Assembly (NCBI GenBank): GCA_008477525.1
Contig: SPDT01000007.1
Location: 6,874,477-6,938,476, forward strand
DNA: 64,000 bases
Source: Hypomyces perniciosus
Lineage: Eukaryota > Ascomycota > Sordariomycetes > Hypocreales > Hypocreaceae
Direction: 5' to 3'
Shown here: positions 24,508-37,530 of the stretch, piece by piece
Numbering within the stretch: the stretch's first letter is position 1
Layout: every line of letters starts with the position of its first letter
Translations under genes and position numbers: made by a program
The notes under the pieces: model-generated
What the model was told of the DNA's origin: nothing
Database searches by the model: none
What the model saw: the letters and a program-made list of their open reading frames with translations, nothing else

Positions 24508-27500
24508 TAAGTATTCGCGAATAAAAATAGCAAATCTTAATAAAACGCTTTTTTTATTAAATCCCTTTAATACTAGTATAGTAATATTTAAGAAAAATGT
24601 AAATAATATAAGAAAGTAGCGGAAAGAGTATTATTAAAAGAAAAAGGGAAAGAAAATTAAAAGCAGAACTACTGTCGCTTATATTATTAATTCCTGTTTA
24701 ATCTATATTAAATTATTCCCCTTTTATTAGAATTATTATAATTAAATAGTCCCCTTTTATTAATCTTTTTATCGCTAGGTATTTTAAGCTGCTATCTACT
24801 TATCTTATATTAGTTATTTTATTATTTATATAGGTATATAGACTTATTCTCAGATAGTATCCTAAGCCAATTTATTTATTAGCCTAGGTGGCGTTAAGCT
24901 ATAGTATATATTTAAGGCTGTAATTTATTAGACCTAGGAATATTAAAGTGCAGTTTTCCCTATTACTGCTATAAAGGCTACTATTATAGTTTGCCCTCTT
25001 TTACCTAGTTTTAAAAAAGCCTTTTTATCATTTTTAATTGCTTGCTGGTTAGGTTTAGTAGTAACTTTTAAAACCTTTTTATCCTTTAAGTCTTAATTAT
25101 CCTTTAATGCATTAAAAGAGCTATTACTTTCTTTAAAGGAAACTAACTCTGCATTTAAGGTTTTAGTATTATTAGCGATAGCTGGTATAGTTGGCGAGGG
25201 TCTTATAGGTTATAGCATTACTAAGAAATGCATTAATTTACTTTTAATCGCTAGTCCTGCTACTACTTTTATAAAGGATACTGCTTATATTACTAGGCTA
25301 GCAGTATTTTTTTATTTTTTTACTATTAATACTGTTTATAGAGTAGGGGAGAATACTTTTCTTTTCCTTTACTATAACTGGCTTAGCTGTATAGCTGGGG
25401 GTATAGGTATTGTTAATATAGGAAGTTATATTCCAGGTACTAGCTGCTATCGTTAAAATCTTTTTTAAATACTTAAAGGTAGGAAGGCAATTAATTATCG
25501 AGAAAGACTATTATTATAATAGATTAACCTATTCTCCTTTATAGGGTTATTTACTAGTACTTTTAGGTTAGCTAGGTATTAACTAGTAATCTTTATTATA
25601 TTCCTCCTATAAGTTATTTTAAGGGGGAGCCCATTAGCCTTAATTTAACTCAATTAAATAATACCTAATTAAAAAAGGTAGGATATTTTCAATATTTATT
25701 TTAAAATTTATAATAGTAAGTTTATTTACTGTTAAAGATTAGTGCGAAACTTAAATTATATTTATGCAGCTTTTAGCTAAGTATTTAGGGTATAGGTATT
25801 AATATTAATCCTAAAGTAGAAATTCAAATCCCTTTAAGTTACTTATTCTATACTTTTTAAGGCTAAAGGAGATAGGGATCCTGCTTAAAGGTCCTGCTAG
25901 TTAATTAAATTTAACGCTAATTAGTCTGTAGAGTGTTTACTGGATTTAGAATAGGCTTAAGTAGCTATATTTATTAGCTTTAAGTTGTTCTATATATAGG
26001 ATTATATAAAAGCTAAATAAATAGGGAAATCTGGCTTTTTTAACTGTATAGGCCCATAAATTAAGGAACTGCTGCACTTAGCGCTTACAGTTATATCTAT
26101 ACAAGTTAAAGTAGTAAAGGTATTTACGTTTATTAAAAATATAAGTATATTAGTGCTTAGGGAAATAAATAAACCTTATAAGAATTTATTATTTTTTAAT
26201 AAAGTGCTAGAAGTTTTATAGTTTATTCGGAATACTAAAAGCTTAAAGTATTATTTAATTAAAGGCAGGGGTACCTTTAAAAGTGTCTGTAAGTACTATA
26301 ATCTCGGCTTAAGCTGCTTTAATAGTCGCTAATCTTTTTACTATTATATAAAGTATTGCCTTTAAAGTAAAGCTTAATATTTATTTTTTGCAGGAAAGGT
26401 TATATAAAAAGTTATAGATATTTTCAATATAAAAGCACTATTTATTTACTTTAAAGTTAAGTATTAGTATAAGATTCTTATAGTAAGTATAGCTTAAAGT
26501 AATTATTATTTTAACTAGTAGTTATAGGTAGCTAGTAATATACCAATTAAGTTAAAGGTAGATCTATAATAATTAATAGCTATATTAACTTATAATAGGA
26601 CTAATAGTAAAGTTTTATTTATTTGGCCTAAAAAAGTTTTTAATATAGTTTAAGGATATTTAGCTAATATAGTAGGGGAGTAAAGTTTTTAGTTTATTTT
26701 TTATAAGCTAGAAAAATAAAGTAAAAGGGTAAGGGTCTTTATTTAAATGGGGTATTATAGTAGAAAAGGAAAAAAGGTATAATTAAATAGTTTTAAAGCA
26801 GGATTTAAAGTAAAGGCAATATTTTGGTTATAGTGAGATAGGATTGTATTTAAGTAAATAAAAAGAAGAAAAAGAGGCAGAGTATAATATTATTTTTATC
26901 TTTTTATAGGTGTAGGTATATAGTTTGGTATATAGGGTGGTTTCTTTATTATATATAAATTACTACTCCTTTAAAATAGCCTCTATAACTCGTTTATTTT
27001 TTTATTTTCCTTTCTCTTTTTTTTTCTTTTTCTTTTAATCTTTCTTTAACTATTATTTAATTATGAAAGATCCCGCTAAAAAGCCTATTATTAGTTATTT
27101 AATATAGCTGACTTTATTAATATACCTATTACAGGCAAGAAAACCTTTAGTAAGATTTCTTTATCCTAGAAAGGTTAAACCTAGCTTTATCTCTTTATTT
27201 AGCCATTTACCTTAAATAAAGCTTCAGTAAATAGGTATTATTTAATTAGCGTCTTTATTTTAACTTTATCTAAATCTAAAAGTATTTTACTATTTAAATT
27301 ATAAATAGTATTAATATTAATTAATTAAATTTACTAATTTATTTAAAGATTACTTTCTCCTCTTTATTTACATTAACTTTATCGCTTTTATTGTTTATAA
27401 AAGGTTATACCTTTAAAGAATACTTTTAGCGCTATACTTTTAAAGGCTTTCAGTTATATTTTTGGAATATTACGCGCGCTATTAAAAGAAAGCTTCTTAA

Positions 27501-28230
27501 GCTTATCTATATCCTAGTAAAAATTTCGTATATTTATAGGTAGTTCTTTTATACTCTTTTTAAACGGATAAAGCATATTAAGGCCCTATTTATATTATGC
27601 TATAGACAGTATAATCCTCAGTTCTGCCAACAGTGCCTTTAAACTTAGTCTATTACTATTATAACTGCTAAAGAATATATTTTATTCCCTTTTTATAACT
27701 ATATCTCTATCTTAAATTTCCAATAAAGGGACTATTTAAATTGCCTTTAGTCTAAGGCCTCTTTTTATATTTAGCAATATCTTTTTAGTTACTAGCTTTA
27801 ATAAAGTAACTCAAGTATAGCTACTACTTTCCTTAAAAAGTATTAAATACCTACTTTTATTAAGCTAATAGTCTTTAGCTATTTTAATCCTTTAATAGCC
27901 CTTTATTTTATAAAGGACTTTCTTTATTTTAAAGGAAATAGAAAGGCAGAGAGTTAGGCGATTTAGTAGGTTTAAAAGTTTATTTTAGCTTCTGCTATTA
28001 AAAAATAAGCAGTTAATAGGGAAATATAATTAATAAATTATTTAATTTTACAGTTCTTTTCTTTATAGTATACTTAGGTTATATTTTTTATAGGTAAGGC
28101 AGTAGACTTTAATTAGCGGCTGTCTCCTCCCTTTTAAAAATAATACCTAGCAGCTGTTTTTTAAAAATATTACTGCTTATCCTCCTTTATATATCCTCTA
28201 TATAAAGCTAGTTGTTTTAATTTATCTAGT
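24508..28230 (-). other. C1 3' extension downstream of integrase; probable degraded accessory ORF(s)
   Basis: About 3.7 kb lies between the end of pol and the 3' LTR and is collinear with C2 8691-11439 plus 37531-38504. On the element (minus) strand, long stretches stay readable if TAA/TAG are taken as former Gln/Trp. Around 26080-25850 two frames are almost equally open; around 25240-25060 one frame gives a Ser/Lys/Asn-rich, soluble-looking protein; around 27500-27100 is a charged frame with VFFKGITFYK. No zinc finger, chromodomain or envelope-like membrane pattern is seen, and I do not recognise a family. It may be one long second ORF or several. Confidence 0.5.
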
Positions 28231-29891
28231 TTATTCTAGGAATAGCTACCTTCAAGTATTATAAAGGACTGTATTTTAATTGGAATATCTCTTTTCCCTT
28301 TAACTTATAAGCATATACCTTAATTCTCAGCTAGACTATTTAATTTTATTAACTATATATTCCTTTAATAGTTAAAGAGTTACTGTAAAGCTCTTCGAGT
28401 TCTTAATTATTAATAACCTTAATTATCGCTCTATTAACCACTTTATCTATAAATAAATCTTTATCCGCCTCTAAATCTTAATCTATAAAAGTGTCTTTAT
28501 TATCTTTAACCACTTATTAGCTGAATTTATCTTTTATAAACTTCTTTAAATATTTACTTAAGTAAATTTTATTAAGCAGGACCCCGTTTAATATTTTTAG
28601 TTTATATACTTTTATTATATCCGCTTAAAACTTAATCTTAAATAGGCCTGGCTAATATATCCTTAAATTTACATTTATTAAAAGGTCCTTTTAGCGCTTT
28701 ATATTATAAAGCAAGATAAGGTCGCTAAAAAAGAGTGGTTTAACTGCTTTATGCAGTAAATACTGATTATTGGCATCTATCCTTTTAGCTAATATTTAGC
28801 GAAACGCAGTTACTTTCTCCCAGGCCATCTTAATATTTTCCTCTTTTCTTTTAAATACGCAAATATACGCTATCAATTAATCTTCTATTATATAGACTTT
28901 ATTTTAGTCAATTAGCCGCTAAGTAGGTAATTTTACCTTTAAAGGAAAAATTAATTCCTAGTTAAATAATAGGTAAAACGCGGAATACCTTATTAAGCTT
29001 TTCACCATATATCTATCAGCTATAATCGCCTTATCCAAGTTCTAGAACTACTTTTTATTAAGCCTGGCTATCTTTACTAATACTAATATTAAACTCTAAT
29101 AGCTAACCTCTACTATAGCATTAGCTTTAAGGTTATATACCAATATTTAAACAATCTTAACTCTTAGATTAATTAATACCTTTAAGAGTATCTTTTTAAT
29201 TTCCAGTCCCTTATTTATAATAGCCTAAATTATTATATTAAATTAATATATTTATTTAAATATAAACTTTATTATTACTGCTAATAATAAAGTAAATATA
29301 GGTTTTACTTTTATTTATCTATAAAAGTTATATTTTCCTTTAAATAAATAGATATATTTATAGTTATTTAGGATATATTAGGTATTAAAACAGACCTTCT
29401 TTATAGGCTTAGTTGGTTCTATTGCAATAGCTAGCTCCTTAAAGCAGTGCAGATTAAAGCCTTAATACTAGGGGTATAATATAACTGCCTTGTATATATT
29501 ATTCTATATCTGCGGCCACCAGTATCTTTCCTTTAAGAACTAGAAAATCACTTCCTAGCCTTTATAGCTTATTTTAATATAAGACTACTAAATAGCTATT
29601 TTCTTTAAAGTTAAGCTGTTAAAGATAAATATAGGCTAGCAGCGGTATTTTATTAGTTTTACCTATAATTTCCTATCTTTTATAATAAACCGTTTTACTT
29701 TATTCCTACGTCGTTGAAAGTCTATAGCTAAAAGATTAAATAGTTTCTATATTATTTAAAGGTATTACGCGATTTATTAAAACTCTTAACTATATTCCTC
29801 CCTTAACAGTATAAATAAAATTATGCCTAAATATATATCTATAAAATCTTTTAAGTCCCTTTCTTTCTTAGCTTTAGCCTTATTTATAGCA

Positions 29892-29896
29892 GTTAC
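29892..29896. repeat. TSD of solo LTR D, left copy (GTTAC)
   Basis: GTTAC is perfectly repeated at 30123-30127. C2 at about 7017-7036 shows the empty site, with a single GTAAC on the opposite strand. Confidence 0.93.
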
Positions 29897-30122
29897 TGTA
29901 ACGGGTATAGCCTAACTGGAAAGCACGCAGTTAAGGCACCTCTGTATTGTCTATCTATAGCTAAAGGAAGGAAGCTCTATACTAGCTATGTATGCGTTAT
30001 ATAGTTGTGCGTATAGGGTTGTGGCCAAGGTGGTTTCCTAATTAGGTAAGCGGTCTAGTATTGGTTGTATTTCCGGATTCGGCGTAGTCGTGATTCCGGG
30101 AGACATAGCCTAGCCTGTGACA
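29897..30122. mobile_element. Solo LTR D (226 bp), not RIP-mutated
   Basis: Starts TGTAACGGGTATAGCC and ends TAGCCTGTGACA, with a perfect GTTAC TSD. It has balanced base composition with CpG and CpA retained, in sharp contrast to the C1 sequence on either side. No internal domain is left, and I see no second copy in the window. Size and TG...CA ends suggest an LTR of an unidentified element; orientation cannot be set from this copy. Confidence 0.88.
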
Positions 30123-32999
30123 GTTACTAGTTTATAGGATAAAGTATCTACTATAACATTTTCTTTTTTAGAAATATATTTAATAGTAAAGTTAAAAAGA
30201 AAGATATAATTAATCTATTAAGTTATATACCTGCTAGGGATATTATTAATTCTACTGTTTATTTAATTAATAATTACTTTAATATTTATTTTTAGTGTAA
30301 ATAAAAGTCTATAGATATAAATATATAGCCTTTTAAAGGCTTAGAGTAAGGCTTTATATTCTTTTTTTATAGCGTTATACTTTATTTCTAATAAAAGCTA
30401 GTATTTACTTTTATATTAAATTAATTATTTTTTCCCTTTTATAATTTATATTAAAATAGCCCCTTAACCTACTATACTAGCGTTACCTATAAAGATCACT
30501 TCCCTATACCCTTTATTTACATTTAATATTACTAGTATTAGGGCGGAAATAATAAGCTCTTTAAGTTTATCTATAGCTTACTATTATTTTTTAATTTACT
30601 TTTAAGGGGCGTTTTTCTTTAATAAGGTTATTAAAGGCTTAGTAATCTATGCAAAATATTTAATCTAGTATCTATAGTAGCCAACTAAACTAACAAAAGA
30701 TTAAATTTTATTAATAGTTTTATAATTTCTTTATTTTTTAATTTTAATAATTTTGCCTATAGCTAGTTAGCGCTTTTCTATTCTATACAGGTACCTTATT
30801 AACTTAGCGGATTTTTAATAAAAAACTGATTTTACTGCTGAAATTATATATCCTAATAGTTTAATATTTACTAGGGTCTTATTTAGGTTTTATAGATACT
30901 TTAAGATATAGTATTGAACCTTAGGTATTACTTCTTTACCGCTATATATAGACTTTAAACCTTATACTGCAATGTTATTTAAAAATAGTTAGTAAACTAT
31001 AGGTTTAAGATTAAATAGTATTTAAAGAATAATATACTAAAATTGTGTTACTAAGTTTATAGCGCTTATTAGAAAAGTGCAGTATTTTAAAAGGCTAATA
31101 GGGCTTATAAATATAGTTATATTTTAGCTTTTTTTATTAAAAGGGATTTAATTATAGCTTAAAGAAAGTCTAGTAATAATAGTATTATATAACCCGCGAA
31201 GTCTTTACTGAATTAGTCTGCGTTTAAGGGAATAAAGGCATCCTTAATAGTCACTTTATTTATCTATATAATAAAGTTAATAAAGTGAAGGCTGCTATTT
31301 TTCTTCTATATTAAGAAAAACAGGTTTCTATATAGCCTATTGCCTTCCTTTAAAAGACCTTTTTTAATATATACTTATAGTAAATTAATTACTTTCTTCT
31401 CTATACCTTTAAAGATTAAAATACTACTGCTCTGCTAAGCATTATACTCCACTATATAAATATTCTATAATAGGGCAATCTCAAGGTCTAGCTTTCTATA
31501 TTCTATAAAATCCTAGGAAAGTGCTATTTCCCTGTTTTTTAAGATTTACATTAAGATCGCGGTTTTTTATATTATTAATTTCCCTTCCACTATCTTTAAA
31601 ATCGCTGCTAAGCGGTCTAGTGTAAATCTTAACCTAGCTTTAATCGGTAAAAACTTTAAAGTAATATATTTAATAAATAGGGTATTAGGGTCTAAATTGT
31701 CTTTAACTTTATCCTACTTTTTCTATTTTTAATAAAAACTTTTAGCAGGAATAAAACTATTAGATAAGGTATTGTCTACTAGATAGATTTTTATGCCTTT
31801 CTTTTTATATATAGTATTGGTTTTAATCCGCTTGCGCTTTTATACTCTCCTTTAAGACCTTCTCCTTTATTCCTTTACTCTTTTAAATTCCTCCACTACT
31901 TTCTTTATTACTTTTATTTAATTTTTTAATTTGTTAGCTAATAGCAGCTAAATTAAATCCTCCCCAGCTTACTTTAATAATGTATATAAAACCTTTTCCC
32001 TAAAAGTAAAGTAAGGGTTTTCTAAGCTTTTTTCCACTTTATTAACTTTATACTTAAATATAAAGTTAATATTTATTTTAGCCTTAAATTATATAATGCC
32101 TCTATTTTATATTCTTAATAGATAGCTTTAGCTGTTAAGGTAATAACTTGAATATTCTTTATTCTATATTTTATATATAAATCCTTATTCCTTGGCATAT
32201 AATTAAATATTAGCTATATAGCTAAAATAAATAGTATTTTAAGGATAAAGGGCATTAAGATATTATTAAATGCAATATAAAATCTGGCTGCTATTTAGGC
32301 ATTGCCTATATATACTTAAATAACAGTTTCGCTATATATATTTACTTGCCTATTATTAAATACAGTATTAACTGCTTTATAAAAGTATATTATTACACTA
32401 TATTTTATAGCCAGCTAATAAAAGATAATATTTCCCTTTAACCCTAAATCTATATATACTTTAATAAGTATACTATTAGGCTCTTTTAAATATACCTATA
32501 TCTATAGTAGGTTTTATAAATAGCGGAGGATCTTTCCTATTTAAACTATATAAATCCAGGTTATAGACTTCTATAATTAATTTACTTTATAGTTAATGGC
32601 TATATTTAATTGCTTTAGCTTATAAAAGTATATTTTTAAAGGTAGTAATAGGTTTAGGTCTTTAAAATTAAATAACTCTTTATTTAATAATCCCTTTTTA
32701 ATAGGGGTTATAAGGTTATAGTTTTAAAAGGTTAATTTTATAATAACTAAATGACTTATATAGTTAGTTCTGTATATACAGCTATTATATTTAATTTTTT
32801 TAATAGTTTTTCCTTTAAAGGGTATTTATATATAAAGATAAATATTATTTAATATAAGGTATATTTAAAAATAGTTAAGTTAGTTTTCCTATAAAACTGT
32901 ATTTTAGTAATCCTTTATAATTTTGCAATAAAGTCTGCTTTTAAAGCATTTATAAGTTTTAAAATAGTATTTAAAAAAGTATTAGTCTTAAGTTTAATT

Positions 33000-35900
33000 G
33001 CGTTGTCTAGAATTACTGTTTAGATTATTATTTTGGCTTACTTTACTTTTAGTAATTCCTCTTTATTTTCAGTACTTCTAATTCCGCTTTCTTTATTATA
33101 TCGCGGTCTAGACAGTATAGCCTTTAAGGTTATAAGTATAGGGTTTAAATACAGTTGCTTTTTCTTGATTGGTTTTTCTATTTAAGGCAGTAATGGCTCC
33201 TCCTTAGCTTGCTTATCCGCCTTATCAATTATATAAACACACTTTTATCCCTTATTAGTTATAGGGTTAGCGAGGAGAGTTTAATTAAATAATTCCTTAG
33301 TTAAGCTGGCCTAGTTATATTTATCTAAGGGTTCCTCTAGGGAGGCTATTTTAGCTAGGTTTATAGAAAAATTCTTAACCCCTTTTACTTATATATTATC
33401 CCTTTTATTGGCAATTATTTAATCTTTACCTATAAAGTATATAATATTTATTATTAATCCCTTTATAGGAATTATATCTAACCTTTATAGTGCCTAGATT
33501 TTAAATATTTCCCTATATAGTACTTTCTTATAGATAGTATTAAAGAGTTTAGCCTTATAGGTAGTCGGTTCCCAGTTAAAAAAGCTAGGTTTTATCTTTT
33601 TCGCAAGTAATACGCTTAAGGAAACCTTATTTTAAGCTTTAAACGATTCTACTTAAAGCGCTAGCATTTTTTATATATAGGTCTTAATAGTTATAATTAA
33701 TATAATAAATAAAGGCAAGACTAGGGTTTTCCGCAGGCTTACTTAAACTATTTTTACTGCTAGGTTATATATTATAAACCTATAGCCTTTATTATAAGCT
33801 AACTCGGCGCAGTTTTAGGGAAAATAGTCTTTATCTTTATAATACTAGCAGTATTTAATATTAGTAACTGCCCTTAAATAGTTAATAAAGAAAGTATTTA
33901 GTATATTATTATATAAAAGGTCTATTATATTAATATTATTAATAGCGATTATTAAAGTAAAAGGTCTTTATTTAGGTTTATTACTACTAGTAGTAATATA
34001 ATAATATTCTCTTTCTTTTAGGTTAATTGCCTTTTCCTTTTATTAAAGGAGTTAAATTATTAGTTTATTAAATTTTTCGGCTAAAGTATTTATTTAATCT
34101 TTAAGCTGTAAAGTTATAGTTAGTTTTATAGGTTTAGGCTATTTTTCTTTTTACTTTTTTATCCTTAGGCTTAACTTTAATTTAAATAAATCTAATAAGT
34201 CCTTAGTTTTAAATAGTCTTTTATTAAACTCCTGAAAATAGGCTCTTTAAATATTAAGCTTTACTAGTATTTTATTATAAAAAAGCATCTAGACTTTAAT
34301 ATATACTAGATCCTTGAAATAATGAATTTCTTTAATCTTTTTAAAAGCTATTACTAGCTAAAGTAGCTTTAGTAGTATTACTTTCGCGATATTATAGGAA
34401 TATAGTATTGCTGTCCTTTAATTTCTTTTATTAAGCTTTTAATAGAGATATTAATATTAGAGTAATTAATTTATTATAGACTATATTCCTATAAGTTTAT
34501 CGCAATAAAGGTTTTAGAGTTATACTGTATATAATTTTAATCGATCTTTATTTTATTATTTATAGTATTATAAAAGTTCTTTTTTTATTTTATCCCAGTT
34601 AATACTTTCCTTAATAAAAATCTAAACTATCTTTTATTCTTTTACTTTTATAAATAGTTTTAAGTACCTCCCTTAATCTTTAGTTAAAATTCCCCAATTT
34701 TCTATTTTTTATTTATAGTTTCTTAAAAACTAGGATATATTCTTACTATTAAATTTACTTATAAGGTTAGTCCCTATTAGTGGCTTTACGCCTTAAATGT
34801 TCTTAAAGGCTTAAGTAAAGAAAAGGAACTTTTAGGATAATAACTTCCCTTTTTCCGCTAAAGAGCTTAACCTTTCCCTAAATTCTATTATAATAGACGT
34901 AAATATTGTTAATATTAGCTTAAGTGTATAATTAAATAATTCCTTAAGTTAAGGGGTTAAAGATAAAGTTGTGTCTAGTATCTTAATAAAAAGAGGTTAT
35001 TAGTTTAATTTAAACTCTTTTACTTTAAGTTAAAGTGAGTTATTAAAGTTTTAATTAAATAGTTTTTTAGTGAAAGAATACCCTTTCTTTTACAGATTAA
35101 AGTTGTCTAACTCGGATAACTAGCCCTTAAAGGAGTATTCCTCTCTCGGCTGAAAAAAGGGATGTATTTTTTTAATAATAGAGCTATAGCGATATATTCT
35201 GCTAATATAGGGAGTTCTTTTATAAAAAAGAAGGGTTACATTTATTTGTCTGGGATAAAGAAATCAGCTGGTCTTTTAAGGATAGCTTCCCGCGTTAATA
35301 CTAGTTGCGAGATATTAAGTTATTATCCTGTTTATTTCTTCTTTAAATATTTTTAATATAAGTAAAGACAGCCTATATACTAGAGATTATAAAAGCAATA
35401 AGAATAGTGCTTTTATTTAGAGTTAAGAAAAACCTAGCCGGGAATATTAGCAAAATCAAAATAAAGTCTCTATACTAGGAGATTAAATAATTAGTATATC
35501 CCTTATAAGCCCCTTATAGCTGTTCTACCTACTAACCTACCTGCTAGTAAATGCAATAGGGGTTATAATAGTGTATTAATAGTTTAAGGGGGCTTAGGTT
35601 ATATAATATTAACCGTTTTATTTATATATTCGCTTTTACTATAGCGACCAGTCTTTTAGTAATTTTCTTTCAGATTTTAGCTTTTAATTAGCAGGTATTG
35701 TCGATTAGTAGTTTCTTAAGGTTCCGCTCTTTTATTATATTTTAGCGCGTTATGCCTAGGTTAACTAATCCTGATATCTTTTCGGAAATTGTAACCAGAT
35801 AACTTGCGTTTTCGGAGTTAAGTATTATATTAATCTATATTAAATAGTTATAGAAAAGGTTTTAAGCTATTTCCCTCGGCTAATTATTTTATATTTGTAT

Positions 35901-36010
35901 AGAGACTAAGAAAGCCAACTTATAATTCTATTAGCAGTTAAGTGAGGGTAGGTCTTGGTGGCAGTGTAGAAATGCCTTTAGTAATTACTTTTTAAGATGC
36001 AATCCCTGAA
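33000..36010 (-). pseudogene. gag: C1 5' polyprotein relic (gag and protease region)
   Basis: The minus strand between the primer site and RT is coding-like throughout once RIP stops are allowed for. A long readable stretch at about 33700-33370 contains KVSLSVLLAKK and NWEPTTYKAKLF, with basic and hydrophobic blocks alternating. I could not find a certain CCHC knuckle or the protease DTG motif, so the gag/protease division is unresolved. The counterpart in C2 is outside the window. A 64-codon open frame on the plus strand at 35162-35356 is antisense to this region. Confidence 0.5.
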
Positions 36011-36012
36011 AT

Positions 36013-36032
36013 TTCCCCCTATCTCGGTTTCC
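36013..36032 (-). promoter_or_regulatory. Candidate primer-binding site of C1
   Basis: On the element strand TGGAAACCGAGATAGGGG begins two bases after the 5' LTR. It opens with TGG, complementary to a tRNA CCA end. The primer tRNA cannot be named from this window; the position and TGG are the evidence. Confidence 0.6.
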
Positions 36033-36035
36033 AGT

Positions 36036-36443
36036 TTTATTAAGGGGGAATTAGCACTTTAAAACACATATACAATATATATATATACCTATATATAATA
36101 ACTAGTATTAAGCGCAGGAACCGCGCTCTTAATAGAACTATAAAGCAGCGATTAAATAAATATAGGGACTAAAAAGATACTGCGGATTATTTAATTATAA
36201 TGCCGGCAGCCAAAAGTAACCAACAGTTACCTTTATACGCCTTAGCAACTATATTCTTATAGGTAGGGTTATATATTAAAGGGGGAAGAAGATTGGTTTT
36301 TATAAAACTAGGTCTATCTGTATATCTTTATACTCCCGTGCTTTCTTAATCTAGTAGCTGCTTAAATAAGCGGCTAACCTTTCTGGGGTAAGCTAAAAGA
36401 AAAAAAAGTAGGTGCGTTAGGTATATTAGTTACCCCCAATAAA
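36036..36443 (-). repeat. C1 5' LTR (408 bp)
   Basis: Plus strand starts TTTATTAAGG and ends CCCCCAATAAA, followed by ATAA. It matches 24091-24497 and 22397-22801 over the full length, with differences that are largely transitions. Confidence 0.93.
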
Positions 36444-36447
36444 ATAA

Positions 36448-37358
36448 CTTTACTATAAAGTTTTAGAAAAGTTTATTTAATATATATAGGTTATTAAAAG
36501 ACTATAATGCCTTTTAGAATAAGTGAATTATTTTATATTATTTATTAAAATTAGCGAAAAGTGCTGTATTAATCTTTTAATATTATTAAGTAAAGTTATT
36601 AAGACTTTTAATAATAATATTAAAATTTCTTTATTATAGTTAATATATATTTCCTTTTAAAAGATTTATAATATATAAAAAGCTTTTAAATTTAATTAAA
36701 AAGATTAATTAATTGCCTATAAAGTAATATTAATCTTAAAATATTAGTTAATATATTTTTATTAATATTTAATAATATCTTTTTATTTACTATTAAATTA
36801 TTTAAAGTCTTTAGTCTAATAGCAGTTAAATAAATTATTATTTCTAGGGCTTAATAGTAAAGCTATATTTAAAGCTTTAACTTAAACTTTAATTTATATT
36901 TTAAAGTTTTAATTTTTAGCTGCCTACTTTAAGATTTTTTATTTAAAAGTTTTCTTTTTCTTTTTTTTTATTAAACTAACTAGGCCTTTCTCTATTATTT
37001 AGCTAAAAGATAGAATGAGTAATAAAAGTTATTATCCTTTATAATTGCATTTATTAAATATATATAATTACTATTAATACTAGATTTTTATAAGGTTTTA
37101 AAAGGATAAGGGAAAGGTATTAGCTTTATAGCTAAAACTATAATCTATTAGGCTAGGTTAGGCTGTAGGGTAAGGTTTAAAGCATTTATATTTATCCTAT
37201 TTATAATTAATTTCCTATAAATATAAGGTTTAAAGGATAAAGGCTAGGCTATAAAGGTATTATTATAGGTTTAAAAATAAATAAGGATTTAATAGAATTT
37301 ATAATTAATTAGATATATACCTTGCAATAGTGCAGTTAAGTTAAGGGATAGTATAAAC
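36448..37358 (-). pseudogene. gag: A2 gag relic, 5' segment
   Basis: Minus-strand N-terminal gag and leader of A2, collinear with A1 13103-14060 and A3 60254-61166. Fully RIP-degraded; no uninterrupted frame of useful length. Confidence 0.75.
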
Positions 37359-37530
37359 TATTATAGTATAGAAAGGCAGGTTAAGGCAAATATTATTGTT
37401 ATGCTATAGAGAGTGAGAAAGCCTTAATGCTCTATAGAAAGCTATAGCTAGGAATATATTAAGGCCTAGTTATATAACCGGAGCTTACGTAATAGGGCGT
37501 TAATATTGTATTACAGTCAGTGCTGTAATA
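37359..37530 (-). repeat. A2 5' LTR (172 bp)
   Basis: Starts TATTATAGTATAG and ends CAGTGCTGTAATA, followed by the AAGTA TSD. It is exactly the same length as the other A LTRs. Confidence 0.93.

Larger units (their letters stand above)
28230..33000 (-). pseudogene. pol: C1 pol relic (RT, RNase H, integrase), split by solo LTR D
   Basis: Read on the minus strand, RT shows ISPI-LLKYCTF followed by a block ending in FLNNIAVQGLKSIYSG (catalytic site at about 30968-30988), the LFLDDI-V-KGPKSIYSG signature of a fungal Ty3 lineage with both Asp changed to Asn. A conserved GEEVIP-like block and the EKSQFC region precede RNase H (about 30300-30560). The integrase follows, interrupted at the RNase H/integrase boundary by solo LTR D, and ends with the LLYN...YERDL and LKKF C-terminal blocks at about 28560-28770. 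Many Gln/Trp codons are stops. No chromodomain was found. Confidence 0.8.
24091..36443 (-). mobile_element. Ty3/gypsy element C1, complete, about 12.1 kb without its own insertion
   Basis: Bounded by 407/408-bp LTRs (24091-24497 and 36036-36443) with 4-bp ATAA TSDs. Orientation is minus: the candidate primer-binding site lies beside the right LTR and the purine tract beside the left LTR. The internal part is about 11.3 kb once solo LTR D is removed, long for a fungal Ty3 element. On the minus strand the order is a 5' frame, RT (about 31000), RNase H, integrase (to about 28230), then about 3.7 kb more before the 3' LTR. It is less eroded than C2, so it is the better guide to the family. Confidence 0.93.
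11440..37530 (-). mobile_element. Ty3/gypsy chromovirus A2, full length, split by three insertions
   Basis: A minus-strand family A element bounded by 172-bp LTRs at 11440-11611 and 37359-37530 with perfect AAGTA TSDs. Its own sequence runs 11612-12930, 19635-22396, 22806-24090 and 36448-37358. Removing A1, the solo C LTR and C1 leaves about 6.6 kb, close to the 6.7 kb of A1 and A3. RT on the minus strand keeps a YLNNIFIY-like block at about 21078-21097 (both Asp now Asn). It is inserted in the 3' extension of C2. All coding parts are RIP-inactivated. Confidence 0.93.

Noticed and set aside
35162..35356. 64-codon plus-strand frame
   Set aside because: Antisense to the C1 5' polyprotein region; no motif.
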